NCBI RefSeq assembly: GCF_017813395.1
Contig: NZ_JAGIZB010000023.1
Location: 1-64,000 of the forward strand
Source of the DNA: Pararoseomonas baculiformis
Lineage (GTDB): Bacteria; Pseudomonadota; Alphaproteobacteria; Acetobacterales; Acetobacteraceae
DNA: 64,000 nucleotides
Direction: 5' to 3'
Positions within the stretch are counted from its first letter, which is position 1. Each line of letters begins with the position of its first letter. The notes beneath the pieces are model-generated. The model was not told the origin of the DNA, did not search any database, and saw nothing but the letters and a program-made list of their open reading frames with translations. Shown piece by piece: positions 44,153-52,979 of this stretch. The translations under genes and the position numbers were made by a program.

Positions 44153-45379
44153 TCAGGCATTCGCGCGGCGTGCCTTCGCGTCCTGCGGCAGGAGGACCGT
44201 GAGGAACATGCAGGCCAGCAGCATGGCCGCCGCCCCCCAGAGGCACGCCTCCAGCCCACCCCTCTGCGCCAGCAGCCCCGAGAGAAGGATGCCGAGCAGG
44301 CGCCCCGCGGCATTGGCCGCATAGTAGAAGCCCACATCCTCGGCAGCCTTTTCCGAACCTGCATAGGCGAGGATCAGGTAGGAATGCAGCGAGGCGTTCA
44401 CCGCGAAGGCGAAGCCGAAGACGGCCAGCCCCGCGACGACGAGGAGATCCGGGCGCCCGATCCCCGGCACCGCGAGGAGGATGCCGAGGGCAACCGGGAT
44501 CGCGGCCAAAGCACCCGCCCAGAGCCGCGCCTCGGGCACCTCGCGCGAGAGCCCGTCTGGGCTGCGGCGGATGAGAGAGGGGGCGACGGCCTGCACGCCG
44601 CCATAGCCAATGGTCCAGGCCGCCAGGAAGCTGGAGACAGCAATGAAGTGCCAGCCCTGGCCATAGAGGAAGACGGGCAGGCCCACGACGAACCACACGT
44701 CCCGCGACCCGAACATGAAGACCCTCGCCGCCGCGAGAAGGTTGATGCCGCGCGTCTTGGCAAAGAGCTCCCTGAAGCTCTTCGAGGCCTTCGCCTTTCC
44801 AAGTTCCCGGGGTAGGCCCAGCACCACCCCAGCAAGGACAGGAGCCAGGAGCGCCGCGAGCGCCCAGAGCGCCGGCCCGAACCCCGCCACCTGCAGCAGG
44901 AAGCCGCCGAGGAAAAAGCCGAAGCCCTTCATCGCGTTCTTCGATCCGGTGAACCAGGCCACCCAGCGGAAGAGCTGGCCCGCCCCCTGCCCGGATGATG
45001 CCTTGATGGCCGACTTGGATGCGGTCTTGGTCAGGTCCTTTGCGACACCCGCGACGCCCTGGGCGGCCACCACCCAGACGACAGACCAGGTAGCGCCCCA
45101 ACCAGGATCGAGCGCCGAGAGCATGAGGAGGCCGCCGATCTGGAGCGCCAGCCCCACCGCCAGCATCCGCTGGATCCCGAAGCGCCCGGCGAGCCAGCCA
45201 CCACCGAGATTCGCAAAGATCCCTGCCGCCTCATAGAGAAGAAAGAGGAAGGCGAGCGTGAAGGGGGTGTAGCCGAGCCGGTGGAAGTGCAGCAGCACCA
45301 GCATCCGCAACGCGCCATCCGTGAGCGTGAAGCCCCAATAGGCGCCCGTCACGATCAGGTAGTTGCCAAGGGCGGGCAT
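44153..45379 (-). CDS. arsJ: organoarsenical efflux MFS transporter ArsJ
   Basis: MFS permease of the ArsJ family, 408 aa, about 11-12 helices. It starts [36 protein letters not shown], typical of ArsJ. Its ATG overlaps the stop of the adjacent GAPDH gene by one base (TGATG). ArsJ exports 1-arseno-3-phosphoglycerate made by that GAPDH, removing arsenate from the cell. This family assignment is supported by the operon context. Confidence 0.9.
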   Translation of the reverse strand: MPALGNYLIVTGAYWGFTLTDGALRMLVLLHFHRLGYTPFTLAFLFLLYEAAGIFANLGGGWLAGRFGIQRMLAVGLALQIGGLLMLSALDPGWGATWSVVWVVAAQGVAGVAKDLTKTASKSAIKASSGQGAGQLFRWVAWFTGSKNAMKGFGFFLGGFLLQVAGFGPALWALAALLAPVLAGVVLGLPRELGKAKASKSFRELFAKTRGINLLAAARVFMFGSRDVWFVVGLPVFLYGQGWHFIAVSSFLAAWTIGYGGVQAVAPSLIRRSPDGLSREVPEARLWAGALAAIPVALGILLAVPGIGRPDLLVVAGLAVFGFAFAVNASLHSYLILAYAGSEKAAEDVGFYYAANAAGRLLGILLSGLLAQRGGLEACLWGAAAMLLACMFLTVLLPQDAKARRANA

Positions 45380-46425
45380 CAGACTCCCCTCTCCGCCAGA
45401 TGGCAGGCGAGGTCCACCATGCGGCAGGCATAGCCCATCTCGTTGTCGTACCAGGCATAGACCTTCAGCATCGTGCCGTCCGTCACCAGGGTGCTCTGGC
45501 CGTCCACGATGCTGCTGCGGGTGTCCCGCGCGTAGTCGGCGGAGACGAGCGGGCGCGGCTCGAAGCCCAGGATGCCAGCGAGCGGGCCAGCGGCCGCCGC
45601 GGCGAAGAGCCGGCTCACCTCCTCGGCCGAGGTCTCCCGCGCCATTTCGAAGACGCAGTCCGTGAGGGAGGCATTCAGCACCGGGGCGCGCACCGCATGG
45701 CCGTTCAGCTTGCCCTTGAGCTCCGGGTAGATGAGGGCGATAGCGGTCGCGCTGCCGGTGGTGGTGGGCTGAAGGGAGAGCATTGCGCTCCGGGCGCGGC
45801 GAAGGTCCCTGTGCGGCGCGTCCACCACCAGATTGGTATTCGTGGGATTGTGGATCGTGGTGATCTGGCCGTGGCGGATGCCGATGGCCTCATGCACCAC
45901 CTTCACGACAGGGGCGAGGCAGTTTGTCGTGCAGGAAGCGGCGGTGAGGATCGGATGGGCCGCCGGGTCATAAAGGTCGTGGTTCACGCCGACGACGACG
46001 TTGAGCACCGAAGGGTCCTTGACCGGTGCGGCGACGATCACCCGCCTCGCGCCTTGGTCCAGATGCCTACGGAGGACATCGGGCGTCAGGAACTTGCCGG
46101 TGCATTCCAGCACCACCTCCACGCCCAGCTCGCCCCAGGGAATGGCGCCCGGCTCGGCATGGGCAGAGAAGGACAGCCGGCGCTCGCCGATGCGTATCGC
46201 CGCCTCGCCCTCCGTCTCGATCCGCGGCCCGCGCCAGCGGCCCTGGACGCTGTCGAACTCAAGCAGATGCGCGCAGGCGGTGGCGCCGCCTTTGATCTCG
46301 TTCAGATGCACCACATCCAGGCGGTTGTCCCGCCGCGGGTCGTCCTCCGCCCGCTCGGCGCCGCCGAGCGCCGCGCGGAGTGCAAGCCGCCCGATGCGGC
46401 CCATGCCGCTGATTCCAACCCTCAT
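45379..46425 (-). CDS. ArsJ-associated glyceraldehyde-3-phosphate dehydrogenase
   Basis: GAPDH paralog devoted to arsenate, 348 aa. It has the NAD-binding [17 protein letters not shown] and the catalytic Cys in [11 protein letters not shown] (about residue 163). It uses arsenate in place of phosphate to make 1-arseno-3-phosphoglycerate, which ArsJ exports. The chosen ATG follows nine leader codons of the frame. It is encoded between the arsR-arsC fusion and arsJ with a 26-base gap to the former. Confidence 0.92.
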   Translation of the reverse strand: MRVGISGMGRIGRLALRAALGGAERAEDDPRRDNRLDVVHLNEIKGGATACAHLLEFDSVQGRWRGPRIETEGEAAIRIGERRLSFSAHAEPGAIPWGELGVEVVLECTGKFLTPDVLRRHLDQGARRVIVAAPVKDPSVLNVVVGVNHDLYDPAAHPILTAASCTTNCLAPVVKVVHEAIGIRHGQITTIHNPTNTNLVVDAPHRDLRRARSAMLSLQPTTTGSATAIALIYPELKGKLNGHAVRAPVLNASLTDCVFEMARETSAEEVSRLFAAAAAGPLAGILGFEPRPLVSADYARDTRSSIVDGQSTLVTDGTMLKVYAWYDNEMGYACRMVDLACHLAERGV

Positions 46426-46451
46426 CCGTGGTCTTTCCCGAATTCCGCCCA

Positions 46452-47306
46452 TCAGGCCCGCGTCAGCGCATGGGGATCCGCCAGCTCATCCAGCCTGGCC
46501 TTGAGGGCCATGCGGTCCAGCGATCGAACCGGCAACGCGACCATAAGCGAGAGGCGACGATGCAGCGCGGCGGCCAGCTCGTTCAGCAGCGTCGCCCGCT
46601 CGGCGGCGGAGCCGGTGAACTTGGCGGGATCCGGTAGCGGCCATGCCGCCGTGATGACCGTTTTGCCGAAATCGGGGCAGGCCTGGCCTTGCAGCGTGTC
46701 GCAAAGGGCAATGACGAAGTCGATGCGGGTTCCATTGGGCCCGGCGAAGGCGTCCCAGCACTTGCTGCGCAGGCCGGACACGTCATGGCCCAGGGCCTTC
46801 AGCTGGGCGAGAACCTCCGGCATCGGTCCCTCGGCCGATGGATGCGATCCCGCCGAGAAGGCCCGGAAGCGGCCATCGCCGAGCCCGTTCAGGATGGCTT
46901 CGGCCATGATCGAGCGCGCCGAGTTCCTCGTGCAGAGGAAAAGGACATGGAATGGTCCGGGCGCGGCACCCTGCCCCGCGGTGGTATCCAACAGCCGCGC
47001 GAAATCGCCGCAGCGGGCCGGATCGCCGTCGCAGCACACCTCCAGAAGGAAGGTGACGATGCGCCGCACCCGATCGATCCGCGCCGCGCAGATCATGAAG
47101 CGGCCCTGCCGCGTTACCTGGACGAGTTCCGCGGCTTCCAGGCTGCGGATATGGAACGACAGGGTCGATTGCGGCACGCCCAGTGTTTCGGCGAGTTCGC
47201 CGGCCTGCCGCCCGCTTGGCCCCGCGGCGAGCAGATGGCGCAGGATGCCGAGGCGTGTGGGCTGGCCCAGCGCAGCGAAGCAAGCGGCGGCATCGTTCGA
47301 TTCCAT
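46452..47306 (-). CDS. ArsR regulator - arsenate reductase (ArsC) fusion
   Basis: A 284-aa fusion. The ArsR/SmtB winged HTH covers about residues 5-90, ending with a CCDGDPARC cluster (C91, C92, C99) that resembles the As(III) site of Acidithiobacillus-type ArsR, though one residue longer in spacing as I recall that family. A short linker leads to an LMW-PTP-type ArsC (about 119-265) with the P-loop CTRNSARS (Cys125) and a second pair of cysteines in [10 protein letters not shown] for thiol relay. It would sense arsenite and reduce arsenate. It is the first gene of the operon, with a perfect inverted repeat over its start. Confidence 0.9.
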   Translation of the reverse strand: MESNDAAACFAALGQPTRLGILRHLLAAGPSGRQAGELAETLGVPQSTLSFHIRSLEAAELVQVTRQGRFMICAARIDRVRRIVTFLLEVCCDGDPARCGDFARLLDTTAGQGAAPGPFHVLFLCTRNSARSIMAEAILNGLGDGRFRAFSAGSHPSAEGPMPEVLAQLKALGHDVSGLRSKCWDAFAGPNGTRIDFVIALCDTLQGQACPDFGKTVITAAWPLPDPAKFTGSAAERATLLNELAAALHRRLSLMVALPVRSLDRMALKARLDELADPHALTRA

Positions 47307-47330
47307 AGTTCCAGTTTTATCGAACGATGC
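47290..47330. promoter_or_regulatory. 12-bp perfect inverted repeat at the arsR start, probable operator
   Basis: GCATCGTTCGAT (47290-47301) and ATCGAACGATGC (47319-47330) are exact reverse complements with 17 bases between. The left arm lies within codons 2-6 of the ArsR-ArsC gene and the right arm is just upstream of the start, so the dyad straddles the translation start. Confidence 0.6.
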
Positions 47331-47377
47331 AGCCAGTCACGTGAAGCTTTGGTGACAGGCTGCCCGACGGCCTCCGC

Positions 47378-48295
47378 TCAGCCCTCGGTACGGTTGCCGC
47401 CCCCCAAGGCCTCGCCCACAAGCCGCTCGGAAAACTGCGCCATGGCGGTGTGATCCTGGCCGGGGCCCAGCAGCACCTGCGCGCTGGCCCACATTTCCCG
47501 GCAAAGGGCCGCAAAAGGCGTGGGCGTTCCCGTGTCCCTCCCGACCTCCAGCGCGACGGAGACGTCCTTCACCATCAGGTCCAGCCCGAAGCCGGCATCG
47601 AAGCGCCGCGAGAGCACGAACTGCTTGAACTTCTTCTGCGTGCTGTTGTTCATGCCCGTGGAGGCGTTCAGCACATCCACCATCACCGCAGGATCGAGGC
47701 CGAAGCGCTGGCCGATTAGCAATGCCTCGGACCCGATTAGAAAGCCTGCGGCGCTCATCAGGTTGTTCAGCGCCTTCATGGCCTGGCCGGCGCCGATGCC
47801 GCCGACATGGGTCAGGGTGGTGCCCATGGCACGCAGCACGGCATCGGCCCGTTGCACGGCGGCGGCCTCGCCGCCCAGCATGATCGCCAACTCGCCGCTG
47901 CGGGCACGCTGCACCCCGCCGGAGACGGGCGCGTCGATCATTGCCACGCCGCGGGCAGCCAGCATTTCGGAGAAGCCGCGCGTCGCCGTCGGCACGCCGG
48001 AGGTCATCTCGATCACCAGCATGCCCTCGGCCAGGGCATCCCCCATGGCCTCGAGCGCCTGGGCCACATGCTTCGAGGTCGGCAGGATGGTGATCACCGC
48101 ATCGGCGCCCCGCACGGCGGAGGCGGCATCATCGGCCGCCTCGCCGCCCACCTCCTGGGCAAAGCGGCCCGCGCGCTCCGGCGCAGCATCGAAGGAAACG
48201 ACATCGAAGCCGGCCTGCACCAACCGGGCGGCCATCGGCCAGCCCATGTTGCCGATGCCGATGAAGGCGATCCGTCGCAGGGATCCGCCGCTCAT
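47378..48295 (-). CDS. 3-hydroxyisobutyrate dehydrogenase family oxidoreductase
   Basis: NAD(P)-dependent beta-hydroxyacid dehydrogenase of 305 aa. The N-terminal Rossmann motif FIGIGNMGWPMAARLVQAG (about 10-28) precedes the substrate segment DAPVSGGVQRARSGELAIMLGG (about 120-141) and the catalytic Lys in GQAMKALNNLMSAA (about 172). It ends with a four-base overlap with the carboxymuconolactone decarboxylase-like gene upstream. A second member of this family is at 50916. The substrate is a beta-hydroxy acid of unknown type. Confidence 0.88.
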   Translation of the reverse strand: MSGGSLRRIAFIGIGNMGWPMAARLVQAGFDVVSFDAAPERAGRFAQEVGGEAADDAASAVRGADAVITILPTSKHVAQALEAMGDALAEGMLVIEMTSGVPTATRGFSEMLAARGVAMIDAPVSGGVQRARSGELAIMLGGEAAAVQRADAVLRAMGTTLTHVGGIGAGQAMKALNNLMSAAGFLIGSEALLIGQRFGLDPAVMVDVLNASTGMNNSTQKKFKQFVLSRRFDAGFGLDLMVKDVSVALEVGRDTGTPTPFAALCREMWASAQVLLGPGQDHTAMAQFSERLVGEALGGGNRTEG

Positions 48296-48705
48296 TCCGC
48301 CGCGGGCCTCGCCGGCTCGCCGCTCAGTGCGCCTTCCTTCACCAGCACCTCATGCGCCGCCTTGAAGGCGTCGAGCCCGGCGGGAATGCCGCAATAGACG
48401 GTGGCGTGCAGGAGGACTTCCTTGATCTCCTCCACCGTCACGCCGTTGTTCAGGGCGCCCTTCACATGCAGCTTGATCTCGGGCGTCTTTCCCAGCGCCG
48501 TCAGCATGGCGAGGTTCAGGAGGCTGCGGGTGCGCCGGTCCAGCCCCTCCCGCGTCCAGGCATAGCCCCAGCACCACTCCGTGGTGATCCGCTGGAACGC
48601 CATCATGAAGTCGTCGGCCCGGGCGATGCTGCCATCGACATATTCGGTGCCCAGCACCGCGCGCCGGACTTCCAGCCCTTTGTCGAACCAAGTGTCATCG
48701 GACAT
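48292..48705 (-). CDS. carboxymuconolactone decarboxylase family protein
   Basis: CMD/AhpD-fold protein, 137 aa, PcaC-like. It carries the conserved region GLDRRTRSLLNLAMLTALGKTPEIKLHVKGALNNGVTVEEIKEVLLHATVYCGIPAGLDAF with the His of the active site. It lacks a CxxC redox pair, so it is more like 4-carboxymuconolactone decarboxylase than AhpD. The ATG at 48705 has GGGAGG before it; the frame runs further upstream. It is the first gene of a two-gene unit with the dehydrogenase, divergent from the GntR gene. Confidence 0.85.
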   Translation of the reverse strand: MSDDTWFDKGLEVRRAVLGTEYVDGSIARADDFMMAFQRITTEWCWGYAWTREGLDRRTRSLLNLAMLTALGKTPEIKLHVKGALNNGVTVEEIKEVLLHATVYCGIPAGLDAFKAAHEVLVKEGALSGEPARPAAE

Positions 48706-48747
48706 GCTCGGACCTCCCTGTTGCGGCGAGGCTATGCCCCTGCCCAA

Positions 48748-48758
48748 TTGTCTGTCAA
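48748..48758. promoter_or_regulatory. GntR-type operator candidate (left copy)
   Basis: TTGTCTGTCAA, a near-palindrome with one mismatched pair, in the gap between the divergent CMD gene (start 48705) and the GntR gene (start 48864). It matches the TNGT-N3-ACNA half-site pattern known for FCD-type GntR regulators only on its left half. Confidence 0.45.
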
Positions 48759-48863
48759 TCTTACCGGCCCGGGCATGCAGGCCTGCCGCCTGGACTGAAC
48801 TCAGGCCGGCGGCCACATTGAAGTGCGGCCCAGGCGCCCGCCAGGCCGAGGACAGGGAGACCG

Positions 48864-49580
48864 ATGCCGAACGACGGATCCTTGCGCATCACGCCCCGGC
48901 CCGTGCGGCGGCAGGTCGAGGACCGCCTGCGGGAGGCGATCGTCAGCGGGCGGTTCATGCCCGGCGACCATCTTTCGGACCGCATGCTGTGCGATCTTTT
49001 CGGGGTAAGCCGGAGCGTGATCCGCGAGGCCGTGCGCCTGCTGGAGGCGGAAGGGCTGGTGGATGTGGTGCCCAACCGCGGCCCCTTCGTCTCCTTCCTG
49101 TCCCCCGCCGAGGCGACCCAGATCTACGAGGTCCGGGCCGTGCTGGAGGCGCTGGCTGGCAGAGGCTTCGCCGAGCGCGCCTCGGACGCGGAGATATCGG
49201 AACTGCGCGGCGTGTTCGAGGAGCTTGCCGCCGCGGGACCGGCGGCGGACCGCGTCGCCTTGCTCGGGCTCAAGCGGCGCTTCTACGAGGTGCTGCTGCG
49301 AGGCTGCCGGAATGCCTATGTGGCGCGGATGCTGGACCAGGTGTTGAACCGGAACTCGCAGCTTCGCGCGACGACACTCTCGGATCCGGAGCGGCTCCCG
49401 CACACCATCGCCGAGATGCGGCGCATCGTGGAGGCGATCGAGCGGCGGGACCATGAGGGCACCTGGGAAGCCTGTCGGGACCATGTGATGCAGGCGGCCC
49501 GCGTTGCGCTCAGGATCCTCAACCAGCAGGCGCGGGAGCAGGCGGAGGCCAGCCGCGCCCGGGCCAGCGCGGCCGAATAG
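48864..49580 (+). CDS. GntR-family regulator with FCD domain
   Basis: FadR-subfamily GntR regulator, 238 aa. The winged HTH spans about residues 12-78 (LREAIVSGRFMPGDHLSDRMLCDLFGVSRSVIREAVRLLEAEGLV) and the all-helical FCD domain about 90-225, with the usual metal/ligand His in HTIAEM and DHVMQAA. AGGGAG precedes the ATG. It sits between the CMD/dehydrogenase unit and a Bug receptor, each preceded by a TTGTCnGnCAA-like site. Confidence 0.9.
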   Translation: MPNDGSLRITPRPVRRQVEDRLREAIVSGRFMPGDHLSDRMLCDLFGVSRSVIREAVRLLEAEGLVDVVPNRGPFVSFLSPAEATQIYEVRAVLEALAGRGFAERASDAEISELRGVFEELAAAGPAADRVALLGLKRRFYEVLLRGCRNAYVARMLDQVLNRNSQLRATTLSDPERLPHTIAEMRRIVEAIERRDHEGTWEACRDHVMQAARVALRILNQQAREQAEASRARASAAE

Positions 49581-49633
49581 GCGCCGCCGCCCGGCGCCGG
49601 CAGAGCACCATGCCGGGCGCGTTTCTGGAATCT

Positions 49634-49644
49634 TTGTCCGACAA
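49634..49644. promoter_or_regulatory. GntR-type operator candidate (right copy)
   Basis: TTGTCCGACAA is a perfect 11-bp palindrome, upstream of the Bug receptor gene (start 49920). It matches the TNGT-N3-ACNA pattern recalled for FCD-type GntR proteins. The rest of the 339-base gap (49581-49919) holds nothing else I can name. Confidence 0.55.
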
Positions 49645-49919
49645 TCTGAAAATCGTTGACAGGGCGTGATGGCCGCGAAACCCTCCCGCGAGGCTCGTAA
49701 CCAGGGCCAGGGAGAGGCGCGGCTCCGGCGGCCCAGGCGCAGCGGCGCGGCGTCCCTCCCCTCGAAGAGGACCGTTCGACGGTGATCCGCCACTCCCGGC
49801 GCGGGCCCTGCCCGCCCGGGGCTCGCAGCCGCGCGGGAGGTCCCTTGCAAGGAATGGCTTGGCCCGCGCCGGACGGTTCCGTGCGGGCCGGGCAGAGGAA
49901 ACGACGGAAAGGAAGACCC

Positions 49920-50888
49920 ATGGTGCAGTTCACGAGGCGCGCCCTGCTCGGCGCCGGTGCCACGCTTCCCCTGGCCAGGCCGGCGCTCGCCGCCTATCCG
50001 GAGCAACCCATTCGCGTCGTCGTGCCCTGGAACGCGGGGGGCCTTGCCGACATCGTCATCCGCGGGATCGCGCCCGCCATGTCCGGGCCCCTCGGCCAGC
50101 CCGTGGTGATCGAGAACCGTCCAGGGGCAAATGGCGCGGTGGGCACCCAGGCCGTCGCGCGTTCCGCCCCCGATGGCTACACCCTGATCCTCGCCAATGC
50201 AGAAACCCACGCGATCAATCCGCTGATCTATCCGCGGCTGGCCTACAACCCGGTGACGGATTTCACGCCCGTCACGCTTTTCGCGCGCGGTCCCTTCGTT
50301 CTGCTGACCCGTCCGGGCTTCGGCGCTGACAATCTCGACGCTTTCCTCGCCAAGGTGCGCGCGGCGCCGGGCAAGGTCACCTTCGCCTCCTGGGGCATCG
50401 GCAGCACCTCCCACCTCGCGATGGAATCGCTCATCAAGAAGGCGCAGCTCCAGATGCTGCATGTTCCCTTCACCGGGGCGGCGCCGGCCAGCACGGCCAT
50501 CGTCTCGGGGCAGGTGGACGCGATGTTCCTCAATGCCGGCCCGGCCGAGGCCATCGCGCGCGACGGCAAGGTGAAGATCCTCGGCGTGGGAGCCGCGCAG
50601 CGCATCCCGCTCCTGCCGGAGACGCCCACGATGGCCGAGCTGGGCATGCCGGTGAACGCCGAGAACTGGTTCGGCCTGCTCGGCCCGGCACGGATGCCCG
50701 CCGCGATCGCCGAGCGAATCGCGGCCGTCGCTGCCGAGGCGTTGAAGGCCCCGGCGGTGCAGAACCTCTACCGCGCCCAGGCCGCCCTCCCCGTCGCGAC
50801 CAGGCCCGAGGAGATGCGCTCCTTCATCGCCGAGGACCGCGCGAACTGGGAGAGCGTGCTGCGGGACCTCAACATCCAGCTGGAATAG
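49920..50888 (+). CDS. Bug/TctC-type receptor
   Basis: Periplasmic Bug receptor, 322 aa. It begins MVQFTRRALLGAGATLPLARPALA with a signal sequence. The blocks IRVVVPWNAGGLADI, VIENRPGANGAVG and DGYTLILANA are present. The frame opens at 49782, but GGAAAGGAAG precedes the ATG at 49920. It faces the convergent dehydrogenase gene at 50916. The palindrome at 49634 suggests control by the nearby GntR protein. Confidence 0.92.
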   Translation: MVQFTRRALLGAGATLPLARPALAAYPEQPIRVVVPWNAGGLADIVIRGIAPAMSGPLGQPVVIENRPGANGAVGTQAVARSAPDGYTLILANAETHAINPLIYPRLAYNPVTDFTPVTLFARGPFVLLTRPGFGADNLDAFLAKVRAAPGKVTFASWGIGSTSHLAMESLIKKAQLQMLHVPFTGAAPASTAIVSGQVDAMFLNAGPAEAIARDGKVKILGVGAAQRIPLLPETPTMAELGMPVNAENWFGLLGPARMPAAIAERIAAVAAEALKAPAVQNLYRAQAALPVATRPEEMRSFIAEDRANWESVLRDLNIQLE

Positions 50889-50915
50889 GACAGGGTCCCG
50901 GGGGCGGGCGGTGCC

Positions 50916-51812
50916 TCAGGCGCCGCCCACCTCCACACCCGCCCATTGCTCCACCACTTTCACGATGGAGGTGAAGTCGCTCTCCGGCCCGAACGAGGCG
51001 CTGGTGACGGCCAGCATCTGGCGCACGGCGCTGCCCACCACCATCGGTATGCCCATTGCCTCGGCCTCCTCCACGCAGAGCCGCACATCCTTGTGCGACA
51101 GGGCCGTGGTGAAGCCGAAATCGAAGCTGCGGGGGATGATGGCACGGGGGAACTTGTCCTGCGTGGCGCTGTTCCGGCCGCTGCTGCTGTTGATCACCTC
51201 GCACATCAGGCTCGGGTCGAGCCCTGCCTTCACGCCCATCACGATCGCCTCGGAGGAGATAGCCAGGGCGGCTGCGGCGAGGAGGTTGTTGCACAGCTTC
51301 AGCACCTGCGCCTGCCCCGGCTTCTCGCCGCAGAAGAAGGGCTTCCCCATCACACGCAGCACGGGCTCCAGGCGTTCGAATTCCTCGCGCGGGCCAGACA
51401 CCATGATCGCGAGCGATCCCTTCTCGGCCCCCGTTATGCCGCCGCTGACCGGTGCATCGATCGATGTCCGGCCCTGCGCGAGGAAGGCTGCCGCGACCTG
51501 CTGCGCCACGCGCGGCCCGGTGGTGGAGAAATCGACGAAGCGCCGCGCGCGCTGCCCGGACAGCACGCCGTCCGGCCCGAGCCCGACCATGCGCACCACC
51601 TCCGGCGTAGGGAGGCTGGCGAGGACTGTATCGGAAAGATCCGCCACCTCCGCGGCGCTCGCCGCGCGCCGGGCACCGCGCGCCACCAGCGGCGCCACGG
51701 CCGCCTCCACCGGGTCGAAGACTACCAGCGCATGCCCGGCATCGAGCAGGCGCGCCGCCATGCGACTCCCCATCTGCCCCAGCCCGACGAAGCCGAGCAC
51801 ATCATCCGCCAT
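50916..51812 (-). CDS. 3-hydroxyisobutyrate dehydrogenase family oxidoreductase
   Basis: NAD(P)-dependent beta-hydroxyacid dehydrogenase, 298 aa from the ATG at 51812 (GGGAGGGAC upstream; the frame extends 22 codons). The motif GFVGLGQMGSRMAARLLDAG is at the start, DAPVSGGITGAEKGSLAIMVSG in the middle, and the Lys in VLKLCNNLLAAAAL is catalytic. It is a paralog of the one at 47378. It lies directly downstream of the LacI gene with an operator-like dyad in the promoter gap. Confidence 0.88.
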   Translation of the reverse strand: MADDVLGFVGLGQMGSRMAARLLDAGHALVVFDPVEAAVAPLVARGARRAASAAEVADLSDTVLASLPTPEVVRMVGLGPDGVLSGQRARRFVDFSTTGPRVAQQVAAAFLAQGRTSIDAPVSGGITGAEKGSLAIMVSGPREEFERLEPVLRVMGKPFFCGEKPGQAQVLKLCNNLLAAAALAISSEAIVMGVKAGLDPSLMCEVINSSSGRNSATQDKFPRAIIPRSFDFGFTTALSHKDVRLCVEEAEAMGIPMVVGSAVRQMLAVTSASFGPESDFTSIVKVVEQWAGVEVGGA

Positions 51813-51887
51813 CGCGTCCCTCCCCTCGGCCATGCCGGCCCTTGCGCCGGGTCTATGCAGCGGGGGCTCGTGGCACAAGCGGAATCA

Positions 51888-51901
51888 TGGTACCGATAAC
51901 A
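51888..51901. promoter_or_regulatory. LacI-type operator candidate (copy 1)
   Basis: TGGTACCGATAACA, an imperfect palindrome around a central CG, in the ~100-base gap between the LacI stop and the dehydrogenase start (51812). It resembles the dyad at 56428-56449 (TGATATCGATAACA core). Confidence 0.5.
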
Positions 51902-51910
51902 GAAAGCTCT

Positions 51911-52933
51911 TCAGGTGCTGTCGCGCTGGATGATCTCGAAACCCAGGTCCACGACCACACGCTCCCTCGAACGGCCTTCGATCCGGTCGAGCAGCACCTC
52001 GGCGCCCCGCCGGCCAATCCCGGTGCGCGGCAGACGGAGCGTGGTGATCGGCGGCACCACGTGCCGGAGCATGTCGATATCGTCGAAGGCGGCGAGCGCC
52101 ACCTTTCCGGGTACCGGCCAGCCTCGCCGCTGGCATTCGAACAGTGCGCCCGCTGCCAGCACATCCCCCGCGAAGAAGATCGCATCCGGCGGTGCATCGC
52201 CCTGCACCAGCCGCACCACCGCCTCGGCGCCGGCAGCAAGGCCCGGGGGCATCTCCAGCATCAGCCGGGGCTCCGCTTCCAGGCGCAGCTCGGCCAGCGC
52301 GGCGCGATATCCGCGCTGCCGGTCCCGACTGCGATCATTGTTCGCCGCGGGCAGGCTGACGAAGGCGACCCGGCGGTATCCGAGCCGGTGGAGGTGCAGC
52401 ACCATGGCGCGGGCGGCATCGTGGTTGGAATAGCTCACCACCATGTCCAGGGGATCGGGGATGATCGTCCCCGTCTCCACCACCGGCACGCCCGCGCGGC
52501 GGATCATCTCGCAGGCCAGGGCGGTATGGCGCGTGTCGTGCAGCATCAGCCCCGCCACGCGCTGCGCCAGGAAGGCGGTGATCAGCGCCTCCTCCCCTTC
52601 CTGGCTGTAGCCGCACTCGCCGATCATCAGCTGGAAGCCGCTGGCGCGCAGCACGGCGGAGACGCCCTGGATGGTGGGCGCATAGAGCGAGTTGTCGAGG
52701 CCAGGCACGACCAGCCCCACCACATTCGACCGCATGGAGGACAGATTGCCGGCCAGCCGGTTGGGCACGTAGCCCACCGCCCGCACGGCCTCCTCCACCC
52801 GCCGCCGTACCGCCTCGGACACCTTGGAGGGGTCGCGCAGCGCGCGGGAAACGGTCATCGGCGAAACACCGGCCCGCTGCGCCACGTCGCGCATCCGGCT
52901 GGTGGAGGCACGGCCGCCCGCATCATCCGGCAT
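51911..52933 (-). CDS. LacI-family transcriptional regulator
   Basis: LacI/GalR regulator, 340 aa. The HTH and hinge lie at about residues 13-65 (MRDVAQRAGVSPMTVSRALRDPSKVSEAVRRRVEEAVRAVGYVPNRLAGNL), and the periplasmic-binding-like effector domain follows to about 335 (GLVVPGLDNSLYAPTIQG..). The chosen ATG at 52933 follows a frame open for 22 more codons. It is divergent from the MBL-fold hydrolase gene. Likely targets are the dehydrogenase just downstream and the SDR/Bug pair at 56.4 kb, based on matching dyads. Confidence 0.9.
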   Translation of the reverse strand: MPDDAGGRASTSRMRDVAQRAGVSPMTVSRALRDPSKVSEAVRRRVEEAVRAVGYVPNRLAGNLSSMRSNVVGLVVPGLDNSLYAPTIQGVSAVLRASGFQLMIGECGYSQEGEEALITAFLAQRVAGLMLHDTRHTALACEMIRRAGVPVVETGTIIPDPLDMVVSYSNHDAARAMVLHLHRLGYRRVAFVSLPAANNDRSRDRQRGYRAALAELRLEAEPRLMLEMPPGLAAGAEAVVRLVQGDAPPDAIFFAGDVLAAGALFECQRRGWPVPGKVALAAFDDIDMLRHVVPPITTLRLPRTGIGRRGAEVLLDRIEGRSRERVVVDLGFEIIQRDST

Positions 52934-52979
52934 GGCTGGCCCCAGGAACAGGGCAGGAAACGGAAGGACGCATCGATCC

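Noticed and set aside
45400-47355. 651-codon plus-strand ORF over the arsenate operon
   Set aside because: Antisense to GAPDH and ArsR-ArsC genes, which carry unmistakable active-site motifs.
48801-50462. 553-codon minus-strand ORF over the GntR and Bug genes
   Set aside because: Both real genes are on the plus strand with ribosome sites and family blocks; the ORF is a shadow.
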